A program made the translations under genes and the position numbers. Under the pieces are notes generated by a model. The model saw nothing but the letters and a program-made list of their open reading frames with translations. It did no database searches and had not been told where the DNA came from. From assembly GCA_031550725.1 (NCBI GenBank), contig JAVBOH010000020.1:45538-109537 (forward strand): DNA of 64,000 nucleotides, read 5' to 3'. Origin of the DNA: UBA946 sp031550725. GTDB lineage: Bacteria; Bacillota; Clostridia; Oscillospirales; Ruminococcaceae. Of this stretch, positions 34,133 through 44,048 are shown in pieces. Every line of letters starts with the position of its first letter. Positions within the stretch are counted from its first letter, which is position 1.

Positions 34133-35497
34133 TCAATCCCTAGCAAGTCCTTGTCTGTAAAACCTCATGAAATCAACAAAAACAAGCACAGCGCAAAGAA
34201 TCCAGCAAGTTGGCTCAAGAATACAAACACCTAAATATCCAAGAACTGGCGTTACAAATCCAACAGCCGCAAATTTTAATACAAGCTCAATTCCACTTGC
34301 TATAAGCGGAAATAGTTTTCGGCCGACTCCTTGCAGGCTGCTGCGGAGTACTAAAAGTACGCTTAAAATAAGGAAGAATGGGATGTTAATGCGAATGTAT
34401 TTTACTGCAGTATCAATGATAACTTGTTCGCTTGTGCCAATAAGCGTTTTAACCATAAATCCGCCGAAAAGATATACTGCTACAATTGAGATTGCACTCC
34501 ATACAAATGCAATCAGCATTGATGTCGTTATGCCTTTTTTTACTCGGTCAATACGTCCTGCGCCATAGTTTTGGCTTGCGAATGTTGCTGATGAAAGGCT
34601 TAATGTGCCAAGAGGGAGCATGAAAATGTCATCTATTTTACGAGCAGCGATATGTGCAGCAATAGTCTTGGTGCCAAAACCGTTTACAGCACTTTGCAAT
34701 GCAACCGAGCCTATTGACACGACCGTAAACATAAGTGCCATAGAGAAACCTGTCATGAAAAGCTCCGATATAATTTCTTTATCCTTAATAATATCACGAG
34801 AAATATACCCATAATCAATCTTAAGCAGAGGACATTTTTTCACTATATAAACAATACAAAGCAATACCGAAACAATCTGCGCAATGATTGTTGCATATGC
34901 AGCACCAGCAACACCTAATTCAAAATATTTTATGAATATGATGTCAAGAACAATATTTACAATTGTTGAAACAACAAGAAAGTAAAGCGGTGCTTTACTG
35001 TTTCCGATAGCACGCAGCATTCCTGCAAACATATTGTAAAGCATGGTTACAACGCTGAATATAAGAATTATTCGTAAGTATCCTGATGCCTCATCCAAAA
35101 TGTTATCAGGTGTGTCGAGAAGCTTCATTAAAGGCGATAAACCTATTACGCTGACAATTGTAACAACAACCGAAACTGCTAGGGTAAGCAATAAAGTTAG
35201 CGTTACAGCTTTACGTGTTTTAACCTCGTCATTAGCACCAAAATAACGTGCTATAACAACGGAAAATCCGTTTGTAAAGCCTGTTGCAAGACCTATAACA
35301 AGGCTGTATAACGGTGCAGTTGCGCCTACTGCTGCAAGCGAGTCGTCACCTAGGATATATCCTATAACGGCGGTGTCAACGATATTATATAACTGTTGGA
35401 ATATGTTGCCAATAAGGATAGGGAATGCAAATATAAGAATAATTCGCAGTATGTTTCCTTCGGTCATGTTTAGTGTGCTTTTAGTTTTTGCGCTCAT
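34133..35497 (-). CDS. MATE-family efflux transporter
   Basis: A 454-residue membrane protein with about twelve hydrophobic segments. The start NILRIILIFAFPILIGNIFQQLYN, the first-half QxYNxVDTAVIG pattern and the second half AAHIAARKIDDIFMLP, FASQNYGAGR are typical of NorM/DinF-like MATE exporters, which use Na+ or H+ to expel cationic drugs or metabolites. GAGGGCG precedes the start. A monocistronic unit. Confidence 0.92.
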   Translation of the reverse strand: MSAKTKSTLNMTEGNILRIILIFAFPILIGNIFQQLYNIVDTAVIGYILGDDSLAAVGATAPLYSLVIGLATGFTNGFSVVIARYFGANDEVKTRKAVTLTLLLTLAVSVVVTIVSVIGLSPLMKLLDTPDNILDEASGYLRIILIFSVVTMLYNMFAGMLRAIGNSKAPLYFLVVSTIVNIVLDIIFIKYFELGVAGAAYATIIAQIVSVLLCIVYIVKKCPLLKIDYGYISRDIIKDKEIISELFMTGFSMALMFTVVSIGSVALQSAVNGFGTKTIAAHIAARKIDDIFMLPLGTLSLSSATFASQNYGAGRIDRVKKGITTSMLIAFVWSAISIVAVYLFGGFMVKTLIGTSEQVIIDTAVKYIRINIPFFLILSVLLVLRSSLQGVGRKLFPLIASGIELVLKFAAVGFVTPVLGYLGVCILEPTCWILCAVLVFVDFMRFYRQGLARD

Positions 35498-35597
35498 TTT
35501 TTATCGCCCTCTTGTTTGTTTTAGTATTAATTCGTATGTATTATAGCATAAATATAAGTCAAATACAAATATATAATAAAAATTTTTTAATATTCCC

Positions 35598-35626
35598 TTG
35601 ACAAGTGGTAAAAAATATATTATACT
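35598..35626 (+). promoter_or_regulatory. Promoter of the peptide/ABC cluster
   Basis: TTGACA (35598-35603) and TATACT (35621-35626), 17 bases apart, 57 bases before the peptide start codon. Confidence 0.75.
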
Positions 35627-35682
35627 ATTTTCATTGTACTGCTAAATTCAGTATAAAATAAAAAGAAAGTGAGGAAAAAATC

Positions 35683-35754
35683 ATGACTAAGTTTGCGAAG
35701 AATAATATGACAAAATCAGTTAAAGTTAATTATCCTCATTTTTTTGAATGTTGA
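35683..35754 (+). CDS. 23-residue Cys-ending peptide
   Basis: ATG 35683 follows AAGTGAGG and encodes 23 residues: a Lys/Asn-rich first half (MTKFAKNNMTKSVK) and a C-terminal VNYPHFFEC with Cys as the last residue. It has its own consensus promoter and is followed by a hairpin with a T tract (35794-35835), so much of the transcript should contain only this peptide. Readthrough leads to two ABC exporter genes. It could be an exported signal or RiPP-like precursor; a leader peptide controlling the ABC genes is the alternative. Confidence 0.55.
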   Translation: MTKFAKNNMTKSVKVNYPHFFEC

Positions 35755-35793
35755 TTTTATTTAAATCAGCACCAATATATTTGTGAATTTTTA

Positions 35794-35835
35794 TGCCTTT
35801 GATTGATTTTATCATTCAAGGGCATTTTATATTTT
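35794..35835 (+). terminator. Terminator or attenuator between peptide and ABC exporter
   Basis: TGCCTTTGA and TCAAGGGCA pair (one mismatch) and are followed by TTTTATATTTT. The next gene has a strong GAGGGGG site and no obvious promoter of its own, so partial readthrough is expected. Confidence 0.6.
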
Positions 35836-35855
35836 AAACAAGAGGGGGTTTACAC

Positions 35856-38129
35856 TTGAAGTATTTTGACATAATCCCAAAAGTAGTTGAGGATGAGTTT
35901 ATAAAGAGCGGAGTATCACTTGCAGATTTGCTGTATTGCGTTAAATCCGATTTGGACGGCGATGGCTGTTATATCGACGTCTATCTGACATTCACATCGG
36001 ACACACTGCATATTATCAAGGGATATGAGCATTATGAAAGCATGAAACGCAGTAAAAAGAACGTGACATCTACATTTGACAAGGAGAGCTACGATTACAT
36101 AGCAATTTCGGAAATCAAGCGTATTTATGTTGACAGAAACCAGTTCACAGCGAGGCTTATGATTGAGCCTGAGGATGAAACAAAGAGTGAATACTGCATT
36201 GCACGATTTTCTTTAGGTTTTGCGGAGAAAACAGAAAAGTTCTGTGAAAGACTTATGCACACTAAGAATAACGAGGAAATCGACGACTCAAGCCTTGAGG
36301 ATGTTAAGACACATTGTCCTAAATGCATGGAGAGATATCCGGACCCAAACCGTCCTGTTTGTCCGAACTGTGTTGACAGACGTTCGATAATCAAAAGACT
36401 GCTTGGCATGTTTAAGAATTTCAAGCTTGAGATGGCTTTGATTTTGATTTGTATTGCTTTAAGCGGTGCATTTTCCATTATATCGCCATACTTTGGCACA
36501 AAGCTTTTTTATGATGAAGTTTTAAATGACAGCGGTAAATATTATGGCGAGCTGTTGGCAATCGTTCTTGTTATGGCTTCAATAAGCTTTATGGGTATGG
36601 TTTTAAAAATTGTGTCGGGTATAATTATCTCCACAATTGCGCCAAAGGTTACGCACACATTGCGTTCAAATCTTTTCTCGTCAATGCAAAGACTTTCTTT
36701 GCAGTTCTTCACATCAAAGCAGACAGGCTCATTAATGACACGTATTGACAGGGACTCAGCGAACGTTTTTTACTTTTTTACGGACATCATTCCGTATGGG
36801 TTGTCAAACATCGCAAGGGTAATTGGTATAACCGTTCTGATGGTTTATTTAAGCCCTGTTTTGTCACTCGGTATATTGATTATGATATTCATTATCATGA
36901 TTATACAGCATAGTTTTTTCAGAAGTCAGAATAAGCTTTACAGAAAGCTTGATATTGCGATGAGAGCAGGTAACTCCGTGCTTTCTGATGCTATGAACGG
37001 TCAGAGGGTTGTAAAATCTTTTGCAAGGCAGGATACAGAAATTAGCCGTTACCATAAGCGTAATAGTGAAATTTTTGATATAGACACAAAAATCAACACT
37101 CGTCTTAGTGACACACTGCCATTGATATGGCTTGTATGCCGTTTGATTATGGCACTTTTATACTGCATTGGTGCTTATATGGTTATCAAGGGCAACCTTG
37201 AATTCGGTGCTTTTACTGCATTGATTGCTTTTGCAAATATGTCCTATGAGCCTATCAGCTTTTTTTCATGGGTTGGTGACAGATGGGCAAAATGTGCTGA
37301 TGCGGCTGGTCGTATGTTTGAAATCTTGGATGCTAACCCTACTGTAAAAGAGTCGGAAACCCCTGTTTCTGTAACAGAAATGGCAGGGGATATTGAGTTT
37401 AAGAATGTCAGCTTTGCATATGAGGCTGGGCGTCCTGTTTTAAAGGATGTAAGCTTTAAGGTGCAGTCAGGACAGATGTTTGGTATCGTTGGTAAAACTG
37501 GTGCAGGAAAGTCAACTATAATAAATCTTATCGCTAGGCTATATGATGTTACTGGTGGTGAAATCACGATTGACGGAGTCCCTATTAAGTCGATACCGTT
37601 TGCAGATTTGCGAAATAATATTGGTATTGTGTCACAGGAAACATATCTTTTCATTGGCACAATTGCTGATAACATAAGATATGCTAATCCAACTGCCACA
37701 ATGGAGGAAGTCATTGAAGCGGCTAAATCAGCAAATGCACATGAGTTTATAACTAAACTTCCTGATGGCTATAATACTAAGGTTGGTCAGGGCGGTGCTG
37801 ATTTATCAGGCGGTGAAAAACAGCGTATTTCTATTGCTCGAGCGATTATTCAAAAGCCGAATATTCTTATACTTGATGAAGCTACTGCGTCAATGGACAC
37901 TCGTACAGAGAGAAAAATTCAAGCTGCTATTGATGCGCTTAAGCAAGGGCGCACCATCATATCCATTGCACACAGACTTTCAACCTTGCGTGATGCCGAT
38001 ATGCTTTGTGTAATCGAAAATGGTGAGTTAAAGGAAATTGGTACTCATGATGAATTGATACGTAGGAAGGGTAAGTATTTTGATTTGTATAAATTGCAGG
38101 CGGAGGCTTTGAAGTTTATACAGGATTGA
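35856..38129 (+). CDS. ABC exporter with N-terminal sensor-like domain and zinc ribbon (first of pair)
   Basis: A 757-residue fused permease-ATPase starting at TTG after GAGGGGG. Residues 1-150 form a PH-like globular domain, followed by a zinc ribbon CPKC-x11-CPNC. Six membrane segments span about 185-460. The ATPase has Walker A GKTGAGKST, signature LSGGEKQRISIARA, Walker B ILILDEATASMD and IAHRLS. The pair with 40033-42237 should form a heterodimeric exporter. Zn-ribbon ABC proteins beside DUF1854 are annotated in some genomes as cyanophycin-metabolism-associated, but no cyanophycin genes are in view. Confidence 0.85.
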   Translation: MKYFDIIPKVVEDEFIKSGVSLADLLYCVKSDLDGDGCYIDVYLTFTSDTLHIIKGYEHYESMKRSKKNVTSTFDKESYDYIAISEIKRIYVDRNQFTARLMIEPEDETKSEYCIARFSLGFAEKTEKFCERLMHTKNNEEIDDSSLEDVKTHCPKCMERYPDPNRPVCPNCVDRRSIIKRLLGMFKNFKLEMALILICIALSGAFSIISPYFGTKLFYDEVLNDSGKYYGELLAIVLVMASISFMGMVLKIVSGIIISTIAPKVTHTLRSNLFSSMQRLSLQFFTSKQTGSLMTRIDRDSANVFYFFTDIIPYGLSNIARVIGITVLMVYLSPVLSLGILIMIFIIMIIQHSFFRSQNKLYRKLDIAMRAGNSVLSDAMNGQRVVKSFARQDTEISRYHKRNSEIFDIDTKINTRLSDTLPLIWLVCRLIMALLYCIGAYMVIKGNLEFGAFTALIAFANMSYEPISFFSWVGDRWAKCADAAGRMFEILDANPTVKESETPVSVTEMAGDIEFKNVSFAYEAGRPVLKDVSFKVQSGQMFGIVGKTGAGKSTIINLIARLYDVTGGEITIDGVPIKSIPFADLRNNIGIVSQETYLFIGTIADNIRYANPTATMEEVIEAAKSANAHEFITKLPDGYNTKVGQGGADLSGGEKQRISIARAIIQKPNILILDEATASMDTRTERKIQAAIDALKQGRTIISIAHRLSTLRDADMLCVIENGELKEIGTHDELIRRKGKYFDLYKLQAEALKFIQD

Positions 38130-38141
38130 TGAGGTGACATA

Positions 38142-38684
38142 ATGATTAGATTAAATGGTAGACTAATTTATCTTGCAACAATGGAAAAAGAACATTGTAA
38201 AAAAGTATGGGAAGATACAGAATATGATTTTTTGCAGTGTACAGAGCCACTTAATATTGGTTTGTCTGCTGAAAAATCTGATGACTGGTTTGAAGATATT
38301 CAAAGACTTCAAGGGAATGTACATATCAGGCTTGGGATATTCCTGCCTGACGGCACTGTAATAGGTGATGTTGCTTTGCAGGATATCGACTGGAAAAATC
38401 GTTCATGCGGAGTGGGTTATGGTATTTCAAAGCTTGAAAATCGTTGTAAGGGTTATACAACGGATGCAGTAAAAACAATTCTTGAGTATGGCTTTAACAA
38501 TATCGGATTTGAAAGAATTTATTCAAGTACTCTTGAGAATAATATTGGCTCGCAGAAGGTTCTTTTAAAGTGTGGTTTCACACTTGAGGGCAGGGAGCGT
38601 CAAGCTAGATATTTTGCTGGTAAACGTTATGACAGGCTTTTGTATGGGCTTTTAAGAGATGAGTATAAAAATAAAAAGCAGTAA
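38142..38684 (+). CDS. GNAT-family acetyltransferase (RimJ/RimL-like)
   Basis: A 180-residue GNAT_3-type acetyltransferase: IRLNGRLIYLATMEKE start, GVGYGISKLENRCKGYTTDAVK as the acetyl-CoA loop, GFERIYSSTLENNIGSQKVLLKCGF and YFAGKRYDRLLYGLL end, all typical of RimJ/RimL proteins that acetylate N-termini. It starts 12 bases after the first ABC gene with AGGTG before it. It may modify the exported peptide or act independently. Confidence 0.88.
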   Translation: MIRLNGRLIYLATMEKEHCKKVWEDTEYDFLQCTEPLNIGLSAEKSDDWFEDIQRLQGNVHIRLGIFLPDGTVIGDVALQDIDWKNRSCGVGYGISKLENRCKGYTTDAVKTILEYGFNNIGFERIYSSTLENNIGSQKVLLKCGFTLEGRERQARYFAGKRYDRLLYGLLRDEYKNKKQ

Positions 38685-38763
38685 CTTGAAATGCTTGCCT
38701 TAACAGTTAGAAAAGATTATAATAAAGATAGCAAATATTTTAATAAGAATGTGAGTTGAAACA

Positions 38764-39324
38764 ATGAATACCGAAACAAAAGAAACACAAAATATAAAAG
38801 CGGCTGATGAAGTGTATGAGGTTGATAAGCTGAATATTTTAGCACCAGATACATTAAATTTCAGTCGTGAGAAAAGCGGATTTATGACGCTTATATATGA
38901 TGGTAAGACTTATAACAAGGTAAACTTAACAAGGCTTTTGCCTTTCCAGTCGGAAACAACCTACATAAGCATATCTTATGAAAATGACGAAAAGGAATTT
39001 CGTGAGGTTGGTGTAATCAAGGATATTAATGAAATGCCAAAAGAGCAGATGGAAATTGTTAAGGACTTCCTCGAGTTCAAGTACTATATGCCTGAAATCA
39101 CAAGAATATTTTCCATTCGTGACAACATGATGGGGTATATTTTTGTAAGTGTAGACTGCACTGCTGGCAAGAAAACTATCTGTATCGGTGACTGGTATAC
39201 AAATTTTAAGGTTATAAGAAAAAATTACCTTTATGTCAACGATGCGGACGGTAATAAATATTTTTGTGCTGATGTTACTAAGCTTGATAAAAAAAGCAGA
39301 AATTTAATTGATATGTTCATATAA
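38764..39324 (+). CDS. DUF1854 family protein
   Basis: A 186-residue cytoplasmic protein with the DUF1854 pattern LTRLLPFQSETTYISISYEN, EFREVGVIKDINEM, EFKYYMPEITRIFSI and the end YFCADVTKLDKKSRNLIDMF. DUF1854 proteins occur next to zinc-ribbon ABC exporter pairs. The N-terminal domains of those exporters look related in fold, so this protein may be a third, detached regulatory domain of the transporter. Confidence 0.75.
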   Translation: MNTETKETQNIKAADEVYEVDKLNILAPDTLNFSREKSGFMTLIYDGKTYNKVNLTRLLPFQSETTYISISYENDEKEFREVGVIKDINEMPKEQMEIVKDFLEFKYYMPEITRIFSIRDNMMGYIFVSVDCTAGKKTICIGDWYTNFKVIRKNYLYVNDADGNKYFCADVTKLDKKSRNLIDMFI

Positions 39325-39342
39325 AAAGTGGAGGATGTCATT

Positions 39343-39876
39343 ATGAATTCGAATATTAAACTGATGGATTTTTTATGCTTGATACTAACCGAAGAACCTG
39401 AAATAATTGGCATTGAAATTGACCCATTTGGATGGGCTTGGGTTGTTGAGCTTATTGATGGTATGAATAAAGCTGGTGAAAATATCGACACACTTAAGCT
39501 TGATGAAATTGTTGCTGTTAGTAATAATCTTTATAGCTATAATGAAAGCAAGACAAAAATTCGTGCAAATGAGGGGCATACAATCAGCGTTGATGTTAAG
39601 GCAGCGCCTTGCGTACCGCCAGAGTTTTTGTATCACAGCACTGCTATTCGTTTTGTTGACAGCATAAAACGCAGAGGGTTAAATAAGCAATGCAGAAATC
39701 ATGTGCATTTGTCCGATAACTATACATCAGCATCAAAATTCGGCAGCAGACATGGCAAATTTACTGTGTTGAAAATCAACGCATTAGCCATGTATAATGA
39801 CGGCCATCATTTCTTTTTGTCTGAAGATAATTTATGGCTGACTGAAAATGTTCCAAATAAGTATATCGAATTTTAA
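39343..39876 (+). CDS. kptA: RNA 2'-phosphotransferase KptA/Tpt1 family
   Basis: A 177-residue protein that would remove a 2'-phosphate from RNA using NAD+. The family motifs are visible: KIRANEGHTISVDV (Arg and His), LYHSTAIRFVDSIKRRGLNKQCRNHVHLS and SKFGSRHGKFTVLKI. Bacterial KptA lacks an obvious housekeeping substrate and may act on damaged or ADP-ribosylated RNA. GGAGG precedes ATG 39343; the GTG of that site opens the same frame 15 bases earlier. It lies inside the exporter cluster. Confidence 0.85.
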   Translation: MNSNIKLMDFLCLILTEEPEIIGIEIDPFGWAWVVELIDGMNKAGENIDTLKLDEIVAVSNNLYSYNESKTKIRANEGHTISVDVKAAPCVPPEFLYHSTAIRFVDSIKRRGLNKQCRNHVHLSDNYTSASKFGSRHGKFTVLKINALAMYNDGHHFFLSEDNLWLTENVPNKYIEF

Positions 39877-40032
39877 TGAAATAATTGCTTTGCAGGGTCG
39901 ACCGTGAACAGTGATTATTTAGTAATGTCTGCCAATCATAAATACAATAATTATTAACATGGAATTACCCTATTAACGTGAATTTATAATATTGGGCGAT
40001 CATATAGGGTCGCTCCTACAAGTAGGTGAAAT

Positions 40033-42237
40033 ATGAATTTAAAGATATCACTTCCCAAAAATATAAGCGATACAGATGAAAGTATAATTTTTTCTCTGCC
40101 TTGTGATTTGGATAAAAGCACAAAGCGGATAAACGGTCACTTAGTCTGCACAAAAACAGAAATTTTCGTTTATATTGATGATGAAGTAAAAGAAAAATAT
40201 ATGATACAGGACTTCGATGAATACGAATGTGAGCGTCTTATCGGATGCAGTATGCTCGTTGGCAAAAAGCATTTTGAAGGGTCAAAGGGTGAGTCCTGTT
40301 ATGATACAACTGCAATCTGTGCATTCACACAATCAAATTTTTTGCGTTATGCCGAGCTTGCAAAGATTCTCGAGTTTTATAACAAAAATGGCAGGCTTAT
40401 AACAGATACAGGTGAGGATGAGCCATCCTGCTTAAAATGTGGTATGCCGCTTGAGGGTGCAGCTGAATGTCCATTTTGTGCGAAAAAATCAGGTGTTCTG
40501 CTAAAACTTATAAAACGCACAGCGCCATATAAATGGCACTTTTTTGCAGCAGTATTATGCACAATTATTACTGAGGTTTTATGGCTTTTTAATCCATACC
40601 TTGAAAAAATTCTTGTTGATAAATACATAACTCCAAAGAATGAGGTATGGTCGTCATTTCTCTTGATTTGTGCAGGAATTGTCGGCATTAACATACTTGC
40701 ATGGATATTTGATTTAATCAATTTTAAGGCATCATTTAAAGTAGCGCTTTCTGTTGGACGTGACCTGCGTGACGAGGTTTTCGCAAAGGCACAAAGGCTT
40801 TCAATGAAAGCTATTTCAAAGCGTTCAGCAGGCGAACTTATTAACCGTGTCTCAAGCGACGCCATGAAATTGCAGGATTTTATCACTGCAAACGGCAAGG
40901 ATGCAATCGTAAAATGTTTTTCAATGGTACTGCTTACCATTGTGCTTTTCACGATAAATGCAAGACTTGCACTGTTTGTACTGTTACCTGTCCCAATTGT
41001 TGCTTTCATTACAGTTAAGCTTTTTAATGTAATGAGTATTCGTTATGGCAGGGTGTGGCGAATGATGGTCAGACACAGTTCATTTCTGCATGATACACTC
41101 AATGGTATTCGTGTTGTTAAGTCATTTGGCAGTGAGGATAAGGAAATCGAGAAGTATAAAGAAGCCTCAAAAAACTGGTCAAAGGCTGTTTCAAACGCTG
41201 ATATCGTTTGGTATATGACAATGAACCCAATGTGGTTTTTGATGTCAATCGGCAACTTTTTCGTGCTGTATTTCGGAGGTGAAATGGTGCTTGGTCATGC
41301 TTTGACTTTAGGTGAGCTTGTTCAGTACACATCATATGTTGGTATGCTTTATGGTCCTCTTGAATGGCTTATTCAGATACCACGTATTCTTGCTGATACA
41401 TCAGTTAGTGCTTCTAGGGTTTTCGAAATTCTTGAGGAACGTGTTGACGTAGATGATGCTGCCGATGCAAAGGAAATTGATGTTGTCGGTGACATTGAAT
41501 TTGACGATGTTTCTTTCGGATATAAAGTTTATAACCCTGTTCTTAAAAACATCTCACTTAAAATAAATGCAGGCGAAATGGTTGGTATTGTTGGACATTC
41601 AGGTGTTGGCAAGAGTACTATGATAAATCTTATTCTGCGTCTTTATGACTGCACACAAGGTAGTATAAAGATTGACGGACATGACCTTCGTGAGATATCG
41701 CAGGAAAGCTTGCGTCACCAGATTGGTGTTGTTTTGCAGGAAACATTTCTTTTTGACGGCTCTGTTTATGATAATATTCGTTATGCGAAGCAGGATGCTA
41801 CATTTGAAGAAATTATCCGTGCTGCAAAGGTTGCAAATGCACATGACTTTATCACGAAACTTCCTGATGGCTATAATACCCGTGTTGGTGAGAAAGGGTT
41901 TTCATTATCAGGTGGTGAAAGACAGCGTATAGCAATTGCAAGAGCGATTTTGCATGACCCTAAAATACTTATTCTTGATGAGGCAACAGCCTCACTTGAT
42001 ACGCAAACTGAAAAGCAAATTCAGGATGCTCTTGACAAGCTTATTAAGGGTAGAACAGTTATTGCGATTGCACATAGATTATCAACACTTTCGAGTGCAG
42101 ATAAACTTATCGTGCTAGATAAAGGCAAGCTTGCTGAGATGGGCTCGCATGATGATTTAATGCGTTCAAACGGGGTTTATTATAAGCTAGTTATGGCACA
42201 AAGACAGACAACAAAGATGAAAAAGGCGAATGCTTAA
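40033..42237 (+). CDS. ABC exporter with N-terminal sensor-like domain and zinc ribbon (second of pair)
   Basis: A 734-residue fused exporter with the same plan as its partner at 35856: a globular N-terminal domain (about 1-130), zinc ribbon CLKC-x10-CPFC, six membrane segments, and an ATPase with GHSGVGKST, LSGGERQRIAIARA, ILILDEATASLD and IAHRLS. The two differ throughout, as expected for heterodimer halves rather than a recent duplication. AGGTG precedes the start. A 155-base gap after kptA holds fragments of a dispersed GGGCGAT-type repeat. Confidence 0.87.
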   Translation: MNLKISLPKNISDTDESIIFSLPCDLDKSTKRINGHLVCTKTEIFVYIDDEVKEKYMIQDFDEYECERLIGCSMLVGKKHFEGSKGESCYDTTAICAFTQSNFLRYAELAKILEFYNKNGRLITDTGEDEPSCLKCGMPLEGAAECPFCAKKSGVLLKLIKRTAPYKWHFFAAVLCTIITEVLWLFNPYLEKILVDKYITPKNEVWSSFLLICAGIVGINILAWIFDLINFKASFKVALSVGRDLRDEVFAKAQRLSMKAISKRSAGELINRVSSDAMKLQDFITANGKDAIVKCFSMVLLTIVLFTINARLALFVLLPVPIVAFITVKLFNVMSIRYGRVWRMMVRHSSFLHDTLNGIRVVKSFGSEDKEIEKYKEASKNWSKAVSNADIVWYMTMNPMWFLMSIGNFFVLYFGGEMVLGHALTLGELVQYTSYVGMLYGPLEWLIQIPRILADTSVSASRVFEILEERVDVDDAADAKEIDVVGDIEFDDVSFGYKVYNPVLKNISLKINAGEMVGIVGHSGVGKSTMINLILRLYDCTQGSIKIDGHDLREISQESLRHQIGVVLQETFLFDGSVYDNIRYAKQDATFEEIIRAAKVANAHDFITKLPDGYNTRVGEKGFSLSGGERQRIAIARAILHDPKILILDEATASLDTQTEKQIQDALDKLIKGRTVIAIAHRLSTLSSADKLIVLDKGKLAEMGSHDDLMRSNGVYYKLVMAQRQTTKMKKANA

Positions 42238-42248
42238 AACGGCATGAT

Positions 42249-42331
42249 ATAGTCGATTAACTTTAAAATAATTCTTTGTTTTAAAGTTAATGCACTCAGT
42301 GCATGACAGCAAAGCTGTCAAAATCGACTAT
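42249..42331. repeat. Cruciform-like element with three hairpins in one stem
   Basis: ATAGTCGATT (42249-42258) pairs with AATCGACTAT (42322-42331) and encloses three perfect hairpins: AACTTTAAAA / TTTTAAAGTT, GCACT / AGTGC and GACAGC / GCTGTC. This four-way junction shape is typical of structured mobile repeats or small RNAs. It lies just after the ABC gene. Confidence 0.6.
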
Positions 42332-42421
42332 ACAGGTAGTTTTTTGCACCACAGGTGCAAAAGGGAGCGTAGCACAGTGTAAATTACATAGCATTTCAAA
42401 CTTAACGCACTATAATTTATT

Positions 42422-42456
42422 AAAGGAGTGGCTGAAAAAAGGCCGCTCCTTTTTTA
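42422..42456 (+). terminator. Terminator of the ABC cluster
   Basis: AGGAGTGGC and GGCCGCTCCT pair (G-U included) and are followed by six T. Confidence 0.75.
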
Positions 42457-42574
42457 ACCAATTCATGTGATTACAAATTGGTTAAAATATATTACAATAT
42501 AAATATATTATTGATAACTGATTACCATTATGTTATAATAACTTCAACATAATATATTTTTGGGGGATTTGGCA

Positions 42575-43981
42575 ATGAAAAAGATTATAATATTCATTAT
42601 GACAGCAGGGGTTATTGCAGGAACGGCATTTGTTTACCATAATATTAAATCAAACAATGCGCCATCGATGATTGAGATGATAACGACAGCAGATTCTGAT
42701 GAAACAATTGACATCGAAATCCAAAGTGAGATTATAATTGAAACAGATGATACTTTACCAAATGATGATATTGTAAATGCAGAGGGAAAAGTATTAAGAA
42801 TTAAGGCTTGGGATGAAGAATTTAAGTATTTTATTGAAAATTACTGCCTTGATTTAATACCTGATGATGTTTCTCTTGAATGGTCATGGTTTGATGCTAA
42901 TGAAAGTTTGCTTTCTGTTTATCAGGAGGGGCTTTATACAGAGCTTGCGGAAAATGATAGTGGTTTTGATTCAAATCCAATTGATATATTTTTTATTGAA
43001 CCTTATTATGCCTTAAAATATACAAACAGCGAATATACACTTAATTTAAAAGAGTTGGGTATTACGGACGACGATTTAATTAATTGCTACCCATATACAA
43101 TTGATTTAGGAACAAATGATTATGGGGAATTTAAATCGATAACATGGCAGGCTTCACCTGTTGTGTTTACATACAGGAGAAGCATCGCAGAAAATGCATT
43201 CGGCAGTGATGATCCTGAATATGTGCAGTCATTGGTTTCTGACTGGGAAAGTTTTGATAAAACCGCTGAACAGCTTTTTGATAAGGGTTATCGAATGGTG
43301 TCTGGGTATGATGATTTATTTAGAGTACATTCAAAAAGAACAATACCTTGGGTTGATGCTAATAAAAAAATTCAGATTGATGATAATTTATTTAATTGGG
43401 TTGATCGTGCAACACATTATACTTTAAACGAATATAATAACAATACTGGAATGTGGTCAACTGAATGGTTTGATGACGTTAATGACAGCAGTAATGTTTT
43501 TGGCTATTTTTTCGCTCCATGGGCAATTGACTTTATGCTGCCACTGTCCAATACAATCGGCGACTGGGCAGTTTGTGAAGGACCTGAAACTAACTACTGG
43601 GGTGGGACAATGGTTTGTGTTAATAAAAATACAGATAATCAAACGCTTGCGTGTGATGTTATAAGAAGGATATTGACAGATACTGATAATCTGCATTCGC
43701 TTGCCGATAATGGTTATCTGGCAAATAACATGGCAGTTATGAGTGAGTATGCAAAAACTTCAACATCTGATTTACTGGGTGGCCAGCATCATAATCAAGT
43801 TTATCATAATGCTGCTATGAAAATAGATGTAAAAAAGGCAACACCTTATGACATGGATTTAGATATAAATTTTATAAGTGCATTTACTTCTTATTTATCA
43901 GGTCATGATGATAAAGAAACCGCTTTAAATAATTTTTATGATTACTCTACCGAAATGTATCCGGAATTAAATTATAAATAA
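42575..43981 (+). CDS. Extracellular solute-binding protein, family 1-like
   Basis: About 468 residues with an N-terminal membrane segment (IIIFIMTAGVIAGTAFVYHN), no lipobox Cys, and a ligand-binding fold of the carbohydrate type (LRIKAWDEEFKYFIENYC, SDWESFDKTAEQLFDKGYRM, then PWAIDFMLPLSNTIGDWAV and GGTMVCVNKNTDN). ATG 42575 follows GGGGGA; TTG 42560 is rejected. No permease genes are beside it, so it is an orphan binding protein that may work with a distant ABC importer. The ligand is probably a sugar. Confidence 0.75.
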   Translation: MKKIIIFIMTAGVIAGTAFVYHNIKSNNAPSMIEMITTADSDETIDIEIQSEIIIETDDTLPNDDIVNAEGKVLRIKAWDEEFKYFIENYCLDLIPDDVSLEWSWFDANESLLSVYQEGLYTELAENDSGFDSNPIDIFFIEPYYALKYTNSEYTLNLKELGITDDDLINCYPYTIDLGTNDYGEFKSITWQASPVVFTYRRSIAENAFGSDDPEYVQSLVSDWESFDKTAEQLFDKGYRMVSGYDDLFRVHSKRTIPWVDANKKIQIDDNLFNWVDRATHYTLNEYNNNTGMWSTEWFDDVNDSSNVFGYFFAPWAIDFMLPLSNTIGDWAVCEGPETNYWGGTMVCVNKNTDNQTLACDVIRRILTDTDNLHSLADNGYLANNMAVMSEYAKTSTSDLLGGQHHNQVYHNAAMKIDVKKATPYDMDLDINFISAFTSYLSGHDDKETALNNFYDYSTEMYPELNYK

Positions 43982-44048
43982 TGTTTACAAAATAATTTTG
44001 TAAGTGCAAGGCTTTTTCGCATAAATGCTCAAAAACCTTGCACCCCCA

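Noticed and set aside
36125..36499. Minus-strand frames inside the ABC exporter genes
   Set aside because: They lie antisense to strongly supported coding sequence and have no ribosome binding sites.
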